Positions 62,040 through 64,000 of a stretch of DNA of 64,000 nt are shown piece after piece. The DNA comes from Algoriphagus aestuariicola (GTDB lineage Bacteria; Bacteroidota; Bacteroidia; Cytophagales; Cyclobacteriaceae): the NCBI RefSeq assembly GCF_017254835.1, contig NZ_JAFKCW010000001.1, positions 992,001 to 1,056,000 on the forward strand, written 5' to 3'. A program made the position numbers and the translations under genes. Under the pieces are notes generated by a model, which saw nothing but the letters and a program-made list of their open reading frames with translations, did not search any database and was not told the origin of the DNA. Every line of letters begins with the position of its first letter. Position 1 is the first letter of the stretch.

Positions 62040-63383
62040 ATGTCATACAACCATTTGCGCCAACTATCCCTTACTTTAATTGCCTTATTTCTCGCTGTAA
62101 TCCCGCTGATGGGGCAAAAAGTCTCCGTCCGAAATTTTGGGGATATTTTGGACTTTGCCTATACCCAGTCCGATGAGAAACAGCTATGGGAGCTCCAGCG
62201 TCTTCAGGAAGAATCCTCCCAACGGGAATCCAAATCCGAGCTTTTGCCTAGGCTGAGGGCTTATGGCAACTGGGACAATTATCTGGAGCTTCCCGTTCAA
62301 CTTCTCCCTTCGGAGTCAGTGGGGGGAGAACCTGGAACTTTTACCGAAATCCGATTTGGCACCAAGTATCAAGTCAACCTCGGGTTGGAGTTTTCCATAC
62401 CGTTAGTAGACCTGGAACTTTGGAATCGAATCAAGACCGACCGCCTCAAGTATGAAGTAGCCAAGGAGGATATTTCCAGTCAGGAACATGCTTGGGTAGA
62501 GCAGCTCGCCAGGTCATATTATCTTCTTTTGCTCCACAAGGAAAGTCTGGAGTTGGCGAAAAATCGGTACGTCCTATCTGATTCGATTTATCGATTGGCA
62601 AAAGCAAAGTTTGAAATCGGAGAGCTGGAGCCTCTTCCCTTTCACAGGATCGAAGCGTCTGCACGATCCGCCAAAAACCAGGTTTTCAACCAAGAAAAAC
62701 AAGTGAAAACCGCCTTGAACAGTCTTAACCGGCTGATAGGTGCAGATCAAACGTCGGAGTTTGAATTTCTGGACCAACTTGCTGATCAACAACCCGAGAT
62801 ACTTACAGCCGACTATGATTTGGAGCAATTGCCCGAATGGAAAATGGCTCAACACAGAGTCGACTTGAATGAACAGGCTCTCAAGCAATCCAGAACAAGC
62901 CATCTTCCGACCCTGATGGCCACTGGGAGCTTTTATCAACAAACACTCGGTAACCAGTTGAACCTTCAGGATGCGAGTTCTTTTGAGGTGGGCGTTTGGG
63001 GCCTTCGGCTGGAGTGGGATATTTTCCAAGGGGGTAAGCAGAAAACCAAAACCAAAACTGCGGCCCTTGATTACCAAATCGCCCAAAAACAGCTGGAGGT
63101 GACCAGGCAAGCTCTGGTGCAGGAAAAACTGGATCTGGAAGCTGAAATAGTCCACAATCAGGCTTTAGCAACCGGTTTTCTGCCCTTGCTTTCGGTATAC
63201 GAATCCAACTATCGCCTTGCGGGAATTCAATGGGCCGAAGGTTTTATCCCTGTGGATGAATTGCTGCAGGTAGAAAATGAATGGATCGACCAACAGCTGG
63301 ACTACCTACTCGCCTTGTCTGAACTCGCTACTTCCAAAGCATTGGTTTCCATTCGCAACCATTCCTATTCTCAACAACCCTGA
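62040..63383 (+). CDS. TolC-family outer-membrane efflux protein
   Basis: This 447-residue protein has a signal peptide (ends about residue 28, LMGQ) followed by the two-fold repeated coiled-coil hairpin structure of TolC-type channels: EKQLWELQRLQEESSQRESKSELLPRL, later EWKMAQHRVDLNEQALKQSRTSHLPTLMATGSFYQQ and WGLRLEWDIFQGGKQKTKTK. It would span the outer membrane and periplasm as the exit duct of an efflux or secretion system. The adaptor gene follows 11 bases downstream. Confidence 0.9.
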   Translation: MSYNHLRQLSLTLIALFLAVIPLMGQKVSVRNFGDILDFAYTQSDEKQLWELQRLQEESSQRESKSELLPRLRAYGNWDNYLELPVQLLPSESVGGEPGTFTEIRFGTKYQVNLGLEFSIPLVDLELWNRIKTDRLKYEVAKEDISSQEHAWVEQLARSYYLLLLHKESLELAKNRYVLSDSIYRLAKAKFEIGELEPLPFHRIEASARSAKNQVFNQEKQVKTALNSLNRLIGADQTSEFEFLDQLADQQPEILTADYDLEQLPEWKMAQHRVDLNEQALKQSRTSHLPTLMATGSFYQQTLGNQLNLQDASSFEVGVWGLRLEWDIFQGGKQKTKTKTAALDYQIAQKQLEVTRQALVQEKLDLEAEIVHNQALATGFLPLLSVYESNYRLAGIQWAEGFIPVDELLQVENEWIDQQLDYLLALSELATSKALVSIRNHSYSQQP

Positions 63384-63394
63384 ATCCTATACCC

Positions 63395-64000
63395 ATGAAT
63401 AAATTACGCCAAACAATCGGCCTCGCATGGATTGCCACTGCAGTTTCCTGCGCAAATCCGGAAACGATCCAGCCTGAAACCAAATCGGTAATGGAAGCTG
63501 TTTATGCCTCCGGCTTTCTGGAAGCCATTGGCCAAGTTGAACTTAGGTCCCAGACCGAAGGCGTCTTGCAGAATGAATTTGGTACGGAAGGGGAAAAAGT
63601 CCAAAATGGGCAGGTTCTGTTTACCATTTCAGGTTTAGCCTTGGATAGCAGACTTCAGACTGCACAACAGCAATTCGAACTTGCCAAAATCAATGCCTCG
63701 CCTTCCAGCCCGGTATTAGCAGAATACCTTCAGGGAGTCAAAATCGCAGAAGAGCAATATCGTGCCGATTCGTTGACGTGGCTACGCCAGTCAAGACTCT
63801 ACGAGCAAAAAGCAGTTTCCGTCTCACAATTCGAGTCGGCGGAAACGGCTTTTGAAAGCTCCAAACAGAATTGGAAAAGAAGCCAAAGCCAACTGAAAAG
63901 CAAAAGGGACCAAGTCCTGATGGATTTGGAATCGACCCGTAAAGACCTGCTCCTGCTTCAGGATGAGTTGGACCATTACAAAGTCCGAAGCGACCGGGAT
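63395..64000 (+). CDS. HlyD/RND-type periplasmic adaptor (partial, runs off the window)
   Basis: Only the first 202 codons are in the window. The N terminus has a lipobox Cys19 (TAVSC), then GFLEAIGQVELRSQTEGVLQNEFGTEGEKVQNGQVLFTISG, the first half of a biotinyl-lipoyl-like domain, and a long coiled-coil arm (QYRADSLTWLRQSRLYEQKAVSVSQFESAETAFESSKQNW) as in membrane fusion proteins. It should join the TolC-type channel 11 bases upstream to an inner-membrane pump, probably encoded just beyond position 64000. Confidence 0.88.
   Translation, partial: MNKLRQTIGLAWIATAVSCANPETIQPETKSVMEAVYASGFLEAIGQVELRSQTEGVLQNEFGTEGEKVQNGQVLFTISGLALDSRLQTAQQQFELAKINASPSSPVLAEYLQGVKIAEEQYRADSLTWLRQSRLYEQKAVSVSQFESAETAFESSKQNWKRSQSQLKSKRDQVLMDLESTRKDLLLLQDELDHYKVRSDRD

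Noticed and set aside
1-64000. CRISPR arrays, tRNA or rRNA genes
   Set aside because: No regularly spaced repeats, cloverleaf-like segments or rRNA-like blocks were seen in the window.

Overview
The window looks like a chromosomal segment from a Bacteroidota bacterium, probably a marine or soil Cytophagales/Cyclobacteriaceae type such as Algoriphagus. This placement is inferred from gene content: three SusC/SusD pairs, two ECF sigma/FecR pairs with STN-domain SusC partners, PadR plus FtsX-type ABC permease, RadC/DUF4157-type proteins, A-rich translation starts and a TAnnTTTG promoter element. No rRNA, tRNA or CRISPR array was seen.

1-9.5 kb is a mixed region. It holds an ABC-F ATPase with a possible regulatory leader, a multi-pass membrane protein, a DUF4157 (eCIS-core-like) protein with an HEAWH motif, a DUF559 pseudogene broken by an in-frame TAG beside a repeat-rich stretch, a beta-barrel protein, and an SOS module (umuD-umuC with a convergent SRAP/YedK-type gene).

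9.9-24.6 kb is a sugar-acid utilisation locus. A SusC/SusD pair ends in a clear terminator. An AraC-type regulator is divergent from a tightly packed operon: secreted clan-A glycoside hydrolase, sodium:solute symporter, glucuronate isomerase (uxaC), an SDR likely to be fructuronate/mannonate oxidoreductase, a second paralogous hydrolase, an RraA-family protein and a mannonate dehydratase. Together these would import hexuronate and convert glucuronate to 2-keto-3-deoxygluconate (KDG). No KDG kinase or classical KDPG aldolase is in the window, so the RraA-like protein is a candidate for a later step.

24.6-31.5 kb holds a DUF1801 protein, a minus-strand cluster (PhyH-type dioxygenase, MFS sugar porter, TIM-barrel isomerase, GH36-like alpha-galactosidase) and a second AraC regulator paralogous to the first.

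31.6-42.9 kb (minus strand) is a polysaccharide utilisation locus: ECF sigma, FecR, STN-SusC, SusD, a Tat-signal polysaccharide pyruvyl transferase-like protein, a GH10 xylanase and a beta-helix lipoprotein. A glucuronoxylan-like substrate would link it to the hexuronate operon, but that is inference.

43.6-50.8 kb is a second sigma/FecR/STN-SusC/SusD system without enzymes beside it. 50.8-56.3 kb carries a VOC protein, a hypothetical/MBL-fold pair and a PadR/ABC-permease pair, bracketed by two inverted copies of an insertion-sequence-like terminus. 56.3-64 kb holds an amidohydrolase with a small membrane protein, a DUF1254 lipoprotein, a GNAT acetyltransferase, two decayed genes, and a TolC/HlyD-type efflux pair that runs off the window end.
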